From the NCBI GenBank assembly GCA_947626345.1, contig CANQSF010000005.1, positions 62,001 through 126,000 on the forward strand: 64,000 nt of DNA, given 5' to 3'. Every line of letters begins with the position of its first letter. Position 1 is the first letter of the stretch. Source of the DNA: an uncultured Oscillospiraceae bacterium (lineage in GTDB: Bacteria > Bacillota > Clostridia > Oscillospirales > Oscillospiraceae). Positions 43,287 to 53,371 of the stretch are shown here, one piece after another. A model generated the notes under the pieces. It saw nothing but the letters and a program-made list of their open reading frames with translations, was not told where the DNA came from and ran no database searches. The position numbers were made by a program, and so were the translations under genes.

Positions 43287-46200
43287 ATGATACGGCTGAT
43301 ATTGGGCCGGGCCGGGACCGGCAAGACGGCCCTGGTGTTCCGGGAGATAGCGGAATATGTGCGCCGGGAGCGGGAGAACGTGGTCCTGCTGGTGCCGGAG
43401 CAGTACAGTCATGAGGCGGAGCGGGAGCTGTGCGCCGCGGCGGGGGACACCCTGAGCCGGTTCGGGGAGGTGCTGTCCTTCACCGGCCTGGCCAGGAAGG
43501 TCCTGGGCCAGATGGGCGCCGCCCGTCCGGTGATGGACGGGGCGGGCCGGCTGCTGTGCATGGCGGTGGCGGCCCAGAGCGTGGGGCCGCTGCGGACCTA
43601 CCGGCAGGACCGGGCCAACGCCCATGTGCTGGACAGCCTGACCCGGGCGGCGGAGGAGATGCGCACCGCCGGCATCGCCCCGGCGGATCTGGCCCGGGCG
43701 GCGGAGGGGGCGTCGCCACTTCTGCGGGACAAGCTGGACGATCTGGCCCGGCTGACGGAGGCCTATACCGCCGTCCAGGCCCGCAGCGGCGCGGACCCGG
43801 CGGGCCAGCTGGAGCGGCTGGCGGAGCTGATCGGCCAGAGCCGGGCGGCGGAGGGCGTCTATTACGTGGACGGCTTCTCCGACTTCACGGCCCTGGAAAA
43901 GAACGTGCTGCGCAGCCTGGTCCGGGCGGGGGCGGAGCTGACGGTGTGCCTGACCTGCGGCCGGGACGAGGACGAGCCCGCCTGCCGGATGCAGGCGCTG
44001 ACGGCCCGCTGGCTGCGGCAGCTGGCCCGGGAGTATGGCGCCGTCTGCCGGGAGCAATGGCTGGAGCCGGACCGGAAGGCCATGGGCCCAGTGGAGTATT
44101 ACTGCGAGGAGCTTTTCGATTTCGGCGCGCCGGCCGTGGAGGACGCCTCCGGCGCCGTCCGGATCGTGGAGGCGTCGGACATCTATGAGGAGTGCGAGCT
44201 GGCGGCGGCGCGGATGGCGGAGCTGGCCCGGTCCGGGTGCCGCTGGCGGGACATGGCAGTGGCGGTCCGGGGCTTCAGCGATTACCGCACGGCGCTGGAG
44301 AGCGCCTGCGCCCGGTACGGGGTGCCGCTGTTCCTCTCCGGCCGGGGGGATACGCTGCAAAAGAGCGTGCCCCTGGCGCTGACCTCCGCCCTGGAGGCGG
44401 TGTGCCGGGGCTATGAATACGAGGCGGTGTTCGGCTATCTGAAGACCGGCCTGGGCCCCGTCAGCCCGGAGGAGACGGACCGGCTGGAGAACTATGTGCT
44501 CACCTGGGAGGTGCGGGGCAGCCAGTGGGACCGGCCCTGGACCATGCACCCGGCGGGCTATAACCGGGAGATGGACGACGCCGCCCGGGCGGCGCTGGAG
44601 CAGCTCAACGCCCTGCGGCAGGCGGTGATCGCCCCCCTGAAGGCGCTGGAGGGCCGGGTGAAGCGGGCCCATACCGCCGCGGAGCAGGCCATGGCCCTGG
44701 CGGACTTTCTGGAGGACGCCGGCCTGGGCCAGCGGCTGCAGCAGCGCCGCCGTCAGCTTCTGGCCGAGGGCCGGGCGGAGGCGGCGGCGGAGTGCGGCCG
44801 GCTGTGGGAGACGGTGTGCACGGCGCTGGAGCGTTCCGCGGCGCTGCTGGGGGATATGGAGATGGACGCCGAGCGGTTCGCAGGGCTGTTTGGACTGATG
44901 CTGTCCAAATACGACGTGAGCGTGATCCCCGTGTCCCTGGACCGGGTCAGCGCCGGGGATATGGACGGGATGCGCCGCCGGCACATCCGCCATCTGCTGG
45001 TGCTGGGCGCGGCGGACGGCCGGGTGCCCGCCCCGGACGCGGGGGGCGGCATCTTCACCGCCGACGAGCGGGAGGAGCTGGCCGCCATGGGCCTGGCCCT
45101 GGGCGGGGCGGAGGAGGACATGAGCCGGGAGCTGGGGCGGATCTACAGCTGCCTCACCCTCCCCTCGCAGACGCTGTACATGAGCTGGGCCGTCTCCGAC
45201 GGGGAGGGAGGCGACGCGAAGCCCAGCCTTCTCATCAGCCGGGCCCGGGACCTGCTGGGCGCGGTCCCAGAGCGGGGGGACCTTCTCCGGGCCAGGACCT
45301 TCTCCGGGGACGCGGCCTTCGGCTTGGCCCTGCGGGCCCAGACCGGCGGCAGGGAGCCGCTGTGCCTGGCGGCCCGGGAGCACTTCGTCCGGGCCGGGCG
45401 GGAGCGGGAGCTGGAGCGGCTGGCGGACGCGGCCCGGGCGGCCCAGGGGGATCTGGGACCGGAGGCGGTGCGCGCCCTCTACGGCCGCACCCCCACCCTC
45501 ACCGCCACCCGGGCGGAGAAGTTCGCTGACTGCCGGTTCGGCTATTTCCTGCAGTACGGGCTGAAGGCCCGGCCCCGCCGGCCGGCGGTGTTCGATCCAC
45601 GGGACTACGGCACCTTCATGCACTACGTGCTGGAAAATGTGGCCCGGCGGGCGCTGGAGATGGGCGGCTTCGCCGCCGTGACCCGGGAGCAGATCGGCGC
45701 GCTGGCCGACGAGTATGTGGAGAAGTACATTCAGGAGGAGATGCACGGCTTCGCCGGCCGGTCCGCCCGGTTCCAGTATCTGTTCCGCCGGCTGCGGACC
45801 ACGGTCCGGCAGGTGACGGAGGACATGTGGGAGGAGCTGCGCGCGTCCAAGTTCCAGCCGCTGGACCTGGAGCTGGATCTGATGGGCGATGGCGTGCTGG
45901 ACCCGGCGGCGGCCGGGCAGGTGCCCCTGGCGGGCCGGGCCGACCGGGTGGACGGCTGGGTCCGGGACGGGGTGCTGTACCTGCGGGTGACGGACTATAA
46001 GACCGGCGTGAAGCAGTTCGATCTGGCGGACGTGTGCCAGGGGCTGAACATGCAGATGCTGCTGTATCTGTTCGCCCTGCAGCAGGGCGCGGCGGGCCGG
46101 TACGGCGTGGAGCGGATCGAGCCGGCGGGGGTGCTGTATGTGCCCGCCCGGTTCCAGATCGTGGACGCGGAGGGGGACGTGACGGCGGAGGAGCTGGCGG

Positions 46201-46592
46201 CCCTGCGGAAGAAGACCGCCCGGCGCAGCGGCCTGGTGCTGGACGATCCGGAGGTGCTGGAGGCCATGGAGCCGGGGGAGGACAAGCGGTTTTTGCCCAT
46301 CCGGCTGAAAAAGGACGGCACGCCCTACAAGGACAGCGAGGCCAGTCTGGCCACGCTGGAGCGGTTCGGCGCTCTGCGGCGGTATATCGACGAGACCCTC
46401 CGGCAGCTGGCGGAGGCGCTGCGCTCCGGCAGCGTGACGGCGGACCCCTGGTATAAGTCCGCCCGGGAGAACGCCTGCGCCTGGTGCGACTACCGGCAGG
46501 CCTGCCTGTTCGACGAGGCGGGCGACGGCTGGCGGGTCCGGGACAGACTGTCCACCGCGGAGGCATGGGAGAGGATAGAGGGCCATGAGTGA
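43287..46592 (+). CDS. addB: ATP-dependent nuclease subunit B
   Basis: 1101 residues. AddB processes double-strand breaks with AddA for RecA loading. Walker A GRAGTGKTALV (7-17), VLLVPEQYSHEAERELC, and a C-terminal RecB-type nuclease with DYKTG (~900). The iron-sulphur staple is present: one Cys in DCRFGYFLQYG (~748) and CAWCDYRQAC near 1064-1073. AGAGAG upstream. The last codons overlap addA by eight bases. Confidence 0.97.
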   Translation: MIRLILGRAGTGKTALVFREIAEYVRRERENVVLLVPEQYSHEAERELCAAAGDTLSRFGEVLSFTGLARKVLGQMGAARPVMDGAGRLLCMAVAAQSVGPLRTYRQDRANAHVLDSLTRAAEEMRTAGIAPADLARAAEGASPLLRDKLDDLARLTEAYTAVQARSGADPAGQLERLAELIGQSRAAEGVYYVDGFSDFTALEKNVLRSLVRAGAELTVCLTCGRDEDEPACRMQALTARWLRQLAREYGAVCREQWLEPDRKAMGPVEYYCEELFDFGAPAVEDASGAVRIVEASDIYEECELAAARMAELARSGCRWRDMAVAVRGFSDYRTALESACARYGVPLFLSGRGDTLQKSVPLALTSALEAVCRGYEYEAVFGYLKTGLGPVSPEETDRLENYVLTWEVRGSQWDRPWTMHPAGYNREMDDAARAALEQLNALRQAVIAPLKALEGRVKRAHTAAEQAMALADFLEDAGLGQRLQQRRRQLLAEGRAEAAAECGRLWETVCTALERSAALLGDMEMDAERFAGLFGLMLSKYDVSVIPVSLDRVSAGDMDGMRRRHIRHLLVLGAADGRVPAPDAGGGIFTADEREELAAMGLALGGAEEDMSRELGRIYSCLTLPSQTLYMSWAVSDGEGGDAKPSLLISRARDLLGAVPERGDLLRARTFSGDAAFGLALRAQTGGREPLCLAAREHFVRAGRERELERLADAARAAQGDLGPEAVRALYGRTPTLTATRAEKFADCRFGYFLQYGLKARPRRPAVFDPRDYGTFMHYVLENVARRALEMGGFAAVTREQIGALADEYVEKYIQEEMHGFAGRSARFQYLFRRLRTTVRQVTEDMWEELRASKFQPLDLELDLMGDGVLDPAAAGQVPLAGRADRVDGWVRDGVLYLRVTDYKTGVKQFDLADVCQGLNMQMLLYLFALQQGAAGRYGVERIEPAGVLYVPARFQIVDAEGDVTAEELAALRKKTARRSGLVLDDPEVLEAMEPGEDKRFLPIRLKKDGTPYKDSEASLATLERFGALRRYIDETLRQLAEALRSGSVTADPWYKSARENACAWCDYRQACLFDEAGDGWRVRDRLSTAEAWERIEGHE

Positions 46593-49500
46593 CATCCAAC
46601 TGACCATACCCCAGCAGCGGGCGGTGACCGCCGGGGGAAAGCCCGTGCTGGTGAGCGCCGCTGCGGGCAGCGGCAAGACCCGGGTGCTGACGGAGCGGCT
46701 GATGGCCCGGGTGCTGGCGGGGGAGGACATCGACCGGTTTTTGGTCATCACCTTCACCCGGTCCGCAGCGGCGGAGCTGCGGGGCCGCATCCTGAAGGAA
46801 CTGGACCGGCGGCTGGCGGCCGATCCACGGGACCGGCATCTCAAGCGCCAGAGCGCCCTGCTCTACCGGGCGAAGATCGGCACCATCGACAGCTTCTGCG
46901 CCGATCTGGTGCGGGAGAACGCCCACGCGGCGGGGGTGTCCCCCAGCTTCACCGTGCTGGACGAGGAGCGGGCCCAGGCCATCCGCGCCCGGGCGCTGGA
47001 GGACGTGCTGGACCGGGCCTACGAGACCCTGGAGGAGGACGAGGCGCTGCGGGAGCTGGTGGACAGCGTGGGCGCCGGCCGGGATGACAGTCGCCTGGCG
47101 GAGCTCATCCTGGACCTGGACCGGCGGATGAGCAGCCGGCCCTTCCCGGAGAAATGGGCCGCCCGGGCGCTGGATATGCTGGACGCGCCCTATGCCGACG
47201 CGGCGGACAGCCCCTGGGGCCGGTCCCTGCTGGAGGACGGGGCGGAGGAGGCCCTTTATCAGGCCCAGCGGCTGGACGAGGCGCTGGCGCTCATGGCCCG
47301 GCCGGGCTGCGAGCGGATGATGGCGGCCTACGGAGAGGCCTTCTCTGAGCTGGCGCTCCAGTTCCGGGACGTGGCCCGTGCCGCGGAGGAGAGCTGGGAC
47401 AAGACCCGCGCCGTATTGGAGCGGAAAGCGCCCGGCCGCAAGGCCCTGCGCGGCTTTGACGACGAGGCGCTCAAGGAGCAGATCGACCGGATCTGGAAAT
47501 CCGCCGGTGACGGGATCAGGCGTCTGCGCCAGTCCCTGACCGGCTCCGGGGCGGCGCTGCTGGAGGGGGCGGCCGCGTCAAAGGGGCCGCTGGCGGCGCT
47601 GATGCAGCTGGTGTTCCAGCTGAGGCGGGAATACGGCGCCCGCAAGCGGCGGGCGGACCTGTGCGACTTCGCGGACGTGGAGCACATGTGCGTGGAGATG
47701 CTGTGCGACGGCGAGGGCGGCCCCACGGCCCTGGCGGCCGCCGTGTCCGGGCGGTTCGCCGAGGTGATGGTAGACGAGTACCAGGACGTGAACGCCGTGC
47801 AGGAGCTGATCTTCCGGCGGGTGTCCCACGAGGGGCGGGGCCTGTTCGTCGTGGGGGACGTGAAGCAGTCCGTGTACCGCTTCCGCCTGGCCCAGCCGGC
47901 CATCTTTATCGAGCGCTACGACCGGTTCGCCGACGGCCGGGAGGGGGAGCGCATCCTCCTGCGGGAGAATTTCCGCAGCCGCCGGTCGGTGCTGGACGCC
48001 TGCAACAGCGTGTTCGGACGGATCATGTCCCGCCGGCTGGGGGACGTGGCGTACGACGACGAGGCCCGGCTCATATACGGCAACCCGGACTATCCCCCGG
48101 AGGGGGAGGTGCGGCCGGAGCTGTGCGTGCTGGACGTGGACGGCGGGGACGGGGAACAGGCACCGGACAAGACCCTTCTGGAGGCCCGGTACGTGGCCCG
48201 GCGCATCCGCGCCATGGTGGACGGCGGGGAGCAGATCTGCGGCGAGTCGGGCCAGATGCGGCCCGTCCGGTACGGGGACATCGCCCTGCTGCTGCGCACG
48301 CCCGGGACCTCCGGGGCGGCCTATCGCCGCGCCCTGGCGGAGGCGGGAGTGCCCGTCAGCGCCCGGCAGGGCGGGGCATATTTCGCCCGGCCGGAGGTGC
48401 GCTTCGCCATCTCCCTGCTGGCGGTGGTGGACAATCCCCGCCAGGACGTGCCCCTGATCGCGGCGCTGCGGGGCGCGCCCTTCGGCTTCAGCCCCGACGA
48501 GCTGACCGCCGTGCGGACGGCGGGGCCGGGAGATCTGTGGGACGCGCTGTGCCTGCGGGCGCAGACGGACGAGCGCTGCCGCCGGTTCACGGACCTGGTG
48601 GCGGAGCTGCGCAGCTATGCCCGGGAGGAGGCCACGGACAGCCTGCTGCGCCGGCTGTACGACCGGACCGGGCTGGTCACCATCTGCCAGCTCATGTCCG
48701 ACGGCTCCCGGCGGATCGCCGATCTGATGCAGCTGTATGAGTACGCCCGCCAGTTCGAGCAGAGCGGCGGGCGGGGATTGTTCCGGTTCGTGGGCTGGCT
48801 GCGGGAGCTGGAGCGCCGGGGCATAGAGCCGGAGGGCGCCGACGCGGGCGACGCGGTGCGCCTGATGAGCGTGCACAAGGCCAAGGGCCTGGAATTCCCG
48901 GTGGTGTTTCTGGCGGACAACGGCCACGGCTGGAACCGGGGCCAGAGCGGCCAGGTGCTGTGCCATGAGCAGCTGGGTCTGGGCATGCGGGTGACGGACA
49001 CGGTCCGGGGCGTGCGCTGGCCCACTCTGCCCTGGCGGGCTATCCAGCGGCGGGAGCAGCGGGAGGAGCTGAGCGAGCAGGAGCGGGTGCTCTATGTGGC
49101 CATGACCCGGGCCCGGGAGCGGCTCATCATGACCTGCGTGCTGCCCAAGGCGGCGGAGAAGCTGGCGGAGGCCGGCGGCCCTTCGGACGGGCCGCTCAGC
49201 CCCCGGGAGCTGCTGCGGGCGAAAAATACCGCCGACTGGCTGATCCCGGCGGCGGCCGCGGACGGCGGCCGGACCATCGACATGAAGCTGGCCGCGCCCG
49301 GTCGGGCGGAGGCGGAGGAGACGGTCCCGGCGGCGGAGCGGCCGGCGGCGGACCCAGCGCTGACGGAGGCGCTGGGCCGGCGGCTGGCCTGGCGGTATCC
49401 CTATGAGGCGGCGGTGGCGCTGCCCTCCAAGCTGACGGCCACGGCGGCGGGGGAGCTGGCCCGGGACAGCGAGGACCCGGAGGCCGCGCCGCTGACGGCG

Positions 49501-50061
49501 CCGCCGGCGGAGGACGCCCCTCTGCGCCGGCCGGACTTCGGCCGGGACAGCCGCCCCCTCACCGGGGCGGAGCGTGGCGTGGCGGCCCACCTGGTGATGC
49601 AGCACATCGACCTGGCCCGGACCGGTTCCCTCCAGGCGGTGGCGGACGAGATCGCCCGGCTGGGGCAGGCGGGATATCTGGACCAGCGCCAGGCCGCGGC
49701 GGTGGATGCGGCGGACATCCTGGCCTTTTTCCGCTCGGAGCTGGGCCGGCGGCTGCTGGCGGCGGACGAGACGATCCGGGAGTTCCGGTTCTCGCTGCTG
49801 TGCCCCGCCAGGACCTGGGCGCCCGCCGCTCCGGAGGAGGAGCAGGTCCTCCTGCAGGGCGTGGTGGACTGCTGCATCCGGGAGGGGGAGAGCCTCACCG
49901 TCATCGACTTCAAGACCGACGGCGATTTCGTCCCGGAGCGCCATACCGCCCAGCTGCAGGCATACGCCATGGCGGTGGAGCGCATCTTCCGGCGGCCGGT
50001 GCGCCAGGCGGCGCTGTGGTATCTGCGGCTGCGCCGGGCGGCGGATATCCCGCTGGGATAA
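46585..50061 (+). CDS. addA: ATP-dependent helicase/nuclease subunit A
   Basis: 1158 residues. UvrD-family helicase with Walker A SAAAGSGKTRVLTERL (~25), motif II VMVDEYQDVN (~395), motif VI YVAMTRARERL (~835), and a C-terminal RecB nuclease domain with GVVDCCI and VIDFKTDG (~1091-1112). Works with AddB; together they recognise Chi-like sites in other Firmicutes. The start lies within the end of addB, so the two are coupled. Confidence 0.97.
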   Translation: MSDIQLTIPQQRAVTAGGKPVLVSAAAGSGKTRVLTERLMARVLAGEDIDRFLVITFTRSAAAELRGRILKELDRRLAADPRDRHLKRQSALLYRAKIGTIDSFCADLVRENAHAAGVSPSFTVLDEERAQAIRARALEDVLDRAYETLEEDEALRELVDSVGAGRDDSRLAELILDLDRRMSSRPFPEKWAARALDMLDAPYADAADSPWGRSLLEDGAEEALYQAQRLDEALALMARPGCERMMAAYGEAFSELALQFRDVARAAEESWDKTRAVLERKAPGRKALRGFDDEALKEQIDRIWKSAGDGIRRLRQSLTGSGAALLEGAAASKGPLAALMQLVFQLRREYGARKRRADLCDFADVEHMCVEMLCDGEGGPTALAAAVSGRFAEVMVDEYQDVNAVQELIFRRVSHEGRGLFVVGDVKQSVYRFRLAQPAIFIERYDRFADGREGERILLRENFRSRRSVLDACNSVFGRIMSRRLGDVAYDDEARLIYGNPDYPPEGEVRPELCVLDVDGGDGEQAPDKTLLEARYVARRIRAMVDGGEQICGESGQMRPVRYGDIALLLRTPGTSGAAYRRALAEAGVPVSARQGGAYFARPEVRFAISLLAVVDNPRQDVPLIAALRGAPFGFSPDELTAVRTAGPGDLWDALCLRAQTDERCRRFTDLVAELRSYAREEATDSLLRRLYDRTGLVTICQLMSDGSRRIADLMQLYEYARQFEQSGGRGLFRFVGWLRELERRGIEPEGADAGDAVRLMSVHKAKGLEFPVVFLADNGHGWNRGQSGQVLCHEQLGLGMRVTDTVRGVRWPTLPWRAIQRREQREELSEQERVLYVAMTRARERLIMTCVLPKAAEKLAEAGGPSDGPLSPRELLRAKNTADWLIPAAAADGGRTIDMKLAAPGRAEAEETVPAAERPAADPALTEALGRRLAWRYPYEAAVALPSKLTATAAGELARDSEDPEAAPLTAPPAEDAPLRRPDFGRDSRPLTGAERGVAAHLVMQHIDLARTGSLQAVADEIARLGQAGYLDQRQAAAVDAADILAFFRSELGRRLLAADETIREFRFSLLCPARTWAPAAPEEEQVLLQGVVDCCIREGESLTVIDFKTDGDFVPERHTAQLQAYAMAVERIFRRPVRQAALWYLRLRRAADIPLG

Positions 50062-50068
50062 AAAACTG

Positions 50069-50097
50069 TTGCGTTTTGCCGGAAGATGTGTTACCAT
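50069..50097 (+). promoter_or_regulatory. possible promoter of rpmE
   Basis: TTGCGT (50069-50074), 17-bp spacer, TACCAT (50092-50097): four of six matches in each box. Confidence 0.5.
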
Positions 50098-50162
50098 AGC
50101 TTCTGCGCCTTGTAACGGCGGGCCCGCCCGCACTCAAGGCAGCTTATAATGAGGTGATCATC

Positions 50163-50366
50163 ATGAAGGAAGGCATCCATCCCAAGTACTACAAGACCAC
50201 CATCCGGTGCGCCTGCGGCAACGTGATCGAGACCGGCTCCACCCGGGAGAACATCACCGTTGAGATCTGCTCCAAGTGCCACCCGTTCTTCACCGGCAAG
50301 CAGAAGCTGGTGGACACCAGCGGCCGCGTGGACAAGTTCAACAAGAAGTACGGTCTGACCAAGTAA
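50163..50366 (+). CDS. rpmE: 50S ribosomal protein L31
   Basis: 67 residues from [14 protein letters not shown] nine bases upstream is part of the GAGGTGA ribosome site and is rejected. The zinc-binding C+ form is shown by CACG (CxC) and [10 protein letters not shown] (CxxC). Single gene with its own terminator. Confidence 0.98.
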   Translation: MKEGIHPKYYKTTIRCACGNVIETGSTRENITVEICSKCHPFFTGKQKLVDTSGRVDKFNKKYGLTK

Positions 50367-50382
50367 GGAACGATGCCCGTGT

Positions 50383-50412
50383 AAAAGCCCCGCTCGACAG
50401 AGCGGGGCTTTT
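50383..50412 (+). terminator. terminator of rpmE
   Basis: A perfect 13-bp stem AAAAGCCCCGCTC/GAGCGGGGCTTTT (50383-50395 with 50400-50412), 17 bases after the stop. Confidence 0.95.
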
Positions 50413-50538
50413 GCTGTGCCCGGGAAGCCATATTAACGGTAGAAAAACTTCTCTCCAAATTATATGGCCAGTCGGTTCCAAAACCGGGCGAAAGGCGGTA
50501 AACTTACAGACAGAAAGATCAAAGGGAGGACTTGCGGC

Positions 50539-51612
50539 ATGAGTACGACGCTTTCGGAGAGCATACGCCGGTTCCGCCGGGAACGGGCACTGACCCAGGA
50601 GCAGCTGGCGGAGGCGCTGGGTGTCACGGTGGGGGCCGTATACAAGTGGGAGGCGGGGCTGTCCGCGCCGAGCATCAACATGCTGATGGAGCTGGCGGAC
50701 CTGTTCGACACCTCGGTGGACGTGCTGCTGGGCTATGATGTGAAGAGCGGCCGGCAGGCCGACACCGTCGGGCGGCTGAAGGACTGCCTCCACGCCCGGG
50801 ACAGGAGCGGCCTGGCCGAGGCGGAGAAGGCGCTGCTACGCTATCCCAACTGCTTCGACGTGGTGTATCAGAGCGCCATGCTGTACTATCTGTTCGGGCT
50901 GGCCGACGGGGTCCAGGCCCGGATCCGCCGGTCGGTGGAGCTGATGGAGCGGGCCATCGTCCTGCTGGGGCAGAACACGGACCCGAACGTCAGCGAGCTC
51001 TCCATCACCTACGACATGGCGGGGGCGTACTTTGAGCTGGGGGAGAATGAAAAGGCGCTGGAGCTTTTGAAGAGCAACAACCCCCGGGGCATCAACAACG
51101 ACGTGATCGGCCAGTCCCTGGCCAGTTTCTGCGAGCGGCCTGAGGAGGCGGTGGAGTATCTGTCCACAGCGCTGGTGTCCGCGTCCGCCGTGCTGATCCG
51201 GATCTTCAACGGCATGGTGAACGTGTACTTCAAGCGGGGCGACTTCTCGGCGGTGGCGGCGGCCATGGAGCTGGTCCTGGGCTACCTCGCGGGATTGAGA
51301 AATGAGGGGAAGAGCAACCTGTTCGACAAGCCCTGCACGGCGTTTTACGTCTGCCTGGCCCACGCCAGACTGAAGCTGGGCGAACCGGAGGCGGCGCGGG
51401 CGGCCCTGCGGGCGGCGCGGGAGTTGGCGGAGCGGTTCGACCGGGACCCCGACTACACCGCGGACGGTCTGCGCTTTTTCAGCGCGGCCAAACAGCAGAC
51501 GGCGTTCGACAGCTTGGGCGATACCGCCATGCAGGTCGCGGAAAAAGCGGTGCTCTCCCTGGACGACGGGCAGCTGACCGGGCTGTGGGAGGAGGTGACC
51601 CATGAGGGATAA
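50539..51612 (+). CDS. XRE-family regulator with TPR-like sensor domain
   Basis: 357 residues from MSTTLSESIRRFR, nine bases after GGGAGGA; the longer frame from 50464 lacks this. Residues 1-65 are an XRE helix-turn-helix (LTQEQLAEALGVTVGAVYKWE). Residues ~85-357 are helical repeats of TPR type (AGAYFELGENEKALELL, AHARLKLGEPEAARAAL). TPR-XRE regulators often sense peptides or other cell signals. It overlaps the ABC exporter gene by 11 bases, so the two are made together; it probably controls the exporter. Confidence 0.88.
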   Translation: MSTTLSESIRRFRRERALTQEQLAEALGVTVGAVYKWEAGLSAPSINMLMELADLFDTSVDVLLGYDVKSGRQADTVGRLKDCLHARDRSGLAEAEKALLRYPNCFDVVYQSAMLYYLFGLADGVQARIRRSVELMERAIVLLGQNTDPNVSELSITYDMAGAYFELGENEKALELLKSNNPRGINNDVIGQSLASFCERPEEAVEYLSTALVSASAVLIRIFNGMVNVYFKRGDFSAVAAAMELVLGYLAGLRNEGKSNLFDKPCTAFYVCLAHARLKLGEPEAARAALRAARELAERFDRDPDYTADGLRFFSAAKQQTAFDSLGDTAMQVAEKAVLSLDDGQLTGLWEEVTHEG

Positions 51613-53317
51613 AGCGCTGCGCCGGGAGTACACCGCGCGGTTTTTCCGGGGGAACCGGCCGGCGTACTGCGGGATGCTGCTGGCGGCGCTGCTGTTCAGC
51701 CTTTTGAACCTGTCGGTGGCGTGGCTGCTCCAGCAGCTGGTGGACTACGTGGCCGGGTCGCCGGACGCCCTCTCCCTGGGCACGCTGGCGCTGCTGACAG
51801 CGGGGTTCATCCTGGCGATCGTGCCCCTGAAGGCGCTGCAGTACGGCACCAAGCCCCGGTTCATGGCCCGGGCGCTGAACCAGTTCAAGAGCTTTGCCTT
51901 CGGCAAGCTGATGCGCAAGAGCATCGCCTCTTTTCAGAGCGAGACGACGGGCACATACCTGTCCGCCTTTTCCAACGACCTGACGGCCATCGAGACGAAC
52001 TATCTGGAACGGCAGTATGAGCTGGTGTTCAACATAGTCTGGGCCGGCGGCGCGGTGGTGCTGATGGTGCTGTACAGCCCCATCCTGGCCGCCATCGCCA
52101 TCGGGCTGTGCGCCATGCCCCTGCTGGCCTCCATGAAGGCGGGGGCGCATATGGAGCGGGCGGAGAAGGCGGTGTCGGAGAAAAACAGCGCCTTCACGGC
52201 CTCCCTCAAGGACATCCTCAGCGGCTTTTCCGTGGTCAAGAGCTTCCGGGCGGAGGACGCCGCCGCGGGCCTTTTGGAGCAGAGCGGCGGCGCGGTGGAG
52301 GCCGCCAAGTGCCGGCGGCGGAAGGTCGCCGTGATCCTGAGCGCCGTCGGCGGCGTGGCGGGCATCTCCGCCCAGCTGGGCACCTTCCTCGCCGGCGCGC
52401 TGCTGGTGCGGCTGGGCCGGAGCGTCACGCCGGGGGTGCTGAGCGCGTTCATGGTCCTGACCGGGGCGGTGATCACCTCCATACAGGAGCTGCCGGAGAT
52501 GCTGGCCTCCCGCCGGGCGGCGCTGGCGCTGGTGGACAAGATGGCCCTGGCGCTGGAATCCAACGTCCGGGACGAGGGGCGGGACATTCCCGACCGCCTG
52601 GAAGAGGGCATCTCGGTGCGCGGGCTGTCCTTCGGCTACGAGCCGGGCAGCGAGGTGCTCCACGGCGTCAGCCTCGACTTCGCCGCCGGGAAGAGCTACG
52701 CCGTCGTAGGCGCCTCCGGCAGCGGCAAATCCACGCTTTTGAGCCTGCTCATGGCGGCCCGGCGGGACTATGCCGGGAGCATATGCTACGACGGCGCGGA
52801 GCTGCGGGACGTCAGCAGCGCGTCCCTGTACGAGCTGGTGTCCATGGTCGGGCAGGACGTGTTCATGTTCGACGCCTCCATCCGGGACAACATCACCATG
52901 TTCCGGGACTTCCCGGCGGCGGAGGTGGACCGGGCCATCGAGCTGTCCGGCCTGGGCCGGCTCATAGCGGAGCGGGGAGAGGATTACCGCTGCGGGGAGA
53001 ACGGCAGCGGCCTGTCCGGCGGGGAGAAGCAGCGCATCTCCATTGCCCGGAGCCTGCTGCGGCGCTCGTCGGTGCTGCTGGCCGACGAGGTGACCGCCGC
53101 CCTGGACGCCGAGACGGCCTATCAGGTGACCGGCGACATCCTGGCCCTGGAGGGCATCACCCGGGTGGTGGTGACCCACGCGCTGACCCAGTCGCTGCTG
53201 CGGCGGTACGACGGCATCGTGGTGCTGAAGGACGGCCGGGTGGAGGAGACCGGCGGCTTTGATGAGCTCATGGCCCGCAAGGGGTACTTTTACGCCCTGT
53301 ACACCGTGTCCCAATGA
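51602..53317 (+). CDS. ABC exporter, fused membrane and ATPase domains
   Basis: 571 residues. Residues ~15-310 are a type-1 exporter membrane domain with about six spans. Residues ~335-571 are the ATPase: Walker A GASGSGKSTLL, signature LSGGEKQRISIARSLL, Walker B VLLADEVTAALD, H-loop VVVTHAL. One half-transporter, so it would act as a homodimer (or with a partner elsewhere). Substrate unknown. Starts within the end of the XRE-TPR gene behind GGAGGTG. Ends at a bidirectional terminator. Confidence 0.93.
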   Translation: MRDKALRREYTARFFRGNRPAYCGMLLAALLFSLLNLSVAWLLQQLVDYVAGSPDALSLGTLALLTAGFILAIVPLKALQYGTKPRFMARALNQFKSFAFGKLMRKSIASFQSETTGTYLSAFSNDLTAIETNYLERQYELVFNIVWAGGAVVLMVLYSPILAAIAIGLCAMPLLASMKAGAHMERAEKAVSEKNSAFTASLKDILSGFSVVKSFRAEDAAAGLLEQSGGAVEAAKCRRRKVAVILSAVGGVAGISAQLGTFLAGALLVRLGRSVTPGVLSAFMVLTGAVITSIQELPEMLASRRAALALVDKMALALESNVRDEGRDIPDRLEEGISVRGLSFGYEPGSEVLHGVSLDFAAGKSYAVVGASGSGKSTLLSLLMAARRDYAGSICYDGAELRDVSSASLYELVSMVGQDVFMFDASIRDNITMFRDFPAAEVDRAIELSGLGRLIAERGEDYRCGENGSGLSGGEKQRISIARSLLRRSSVLLADEVTAALDAETAYQVTGDILALEGITRVVVTHALTQSLLRRYDGIVVLKDGRVEETGGFDELMARKGYFYALYTVSQ

Positions 53318-53322
53318 CGCGA

Positions 53323-53355
53323 AAAACGCCCCGCTCTTGCCGAGCGGGGCGTTTT
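53323..53355. terminator. bidirectional terminator
   Basis: A perfect 14-bp stem AAAACGCCCCGCTC/GAGCGGGGCGTTTT (53323-53336 with 53342-53355), between convergent ABC genes. Confidence 0.94.
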
Positions 53356-53371
53356 CCTATGCGGTTTGCGG

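Noticed and set aside
42618..46844. 1408-codon minus-strand frame
   Set aside because: Antisense of addB; its composition reflects GC-rich codon third positions only.
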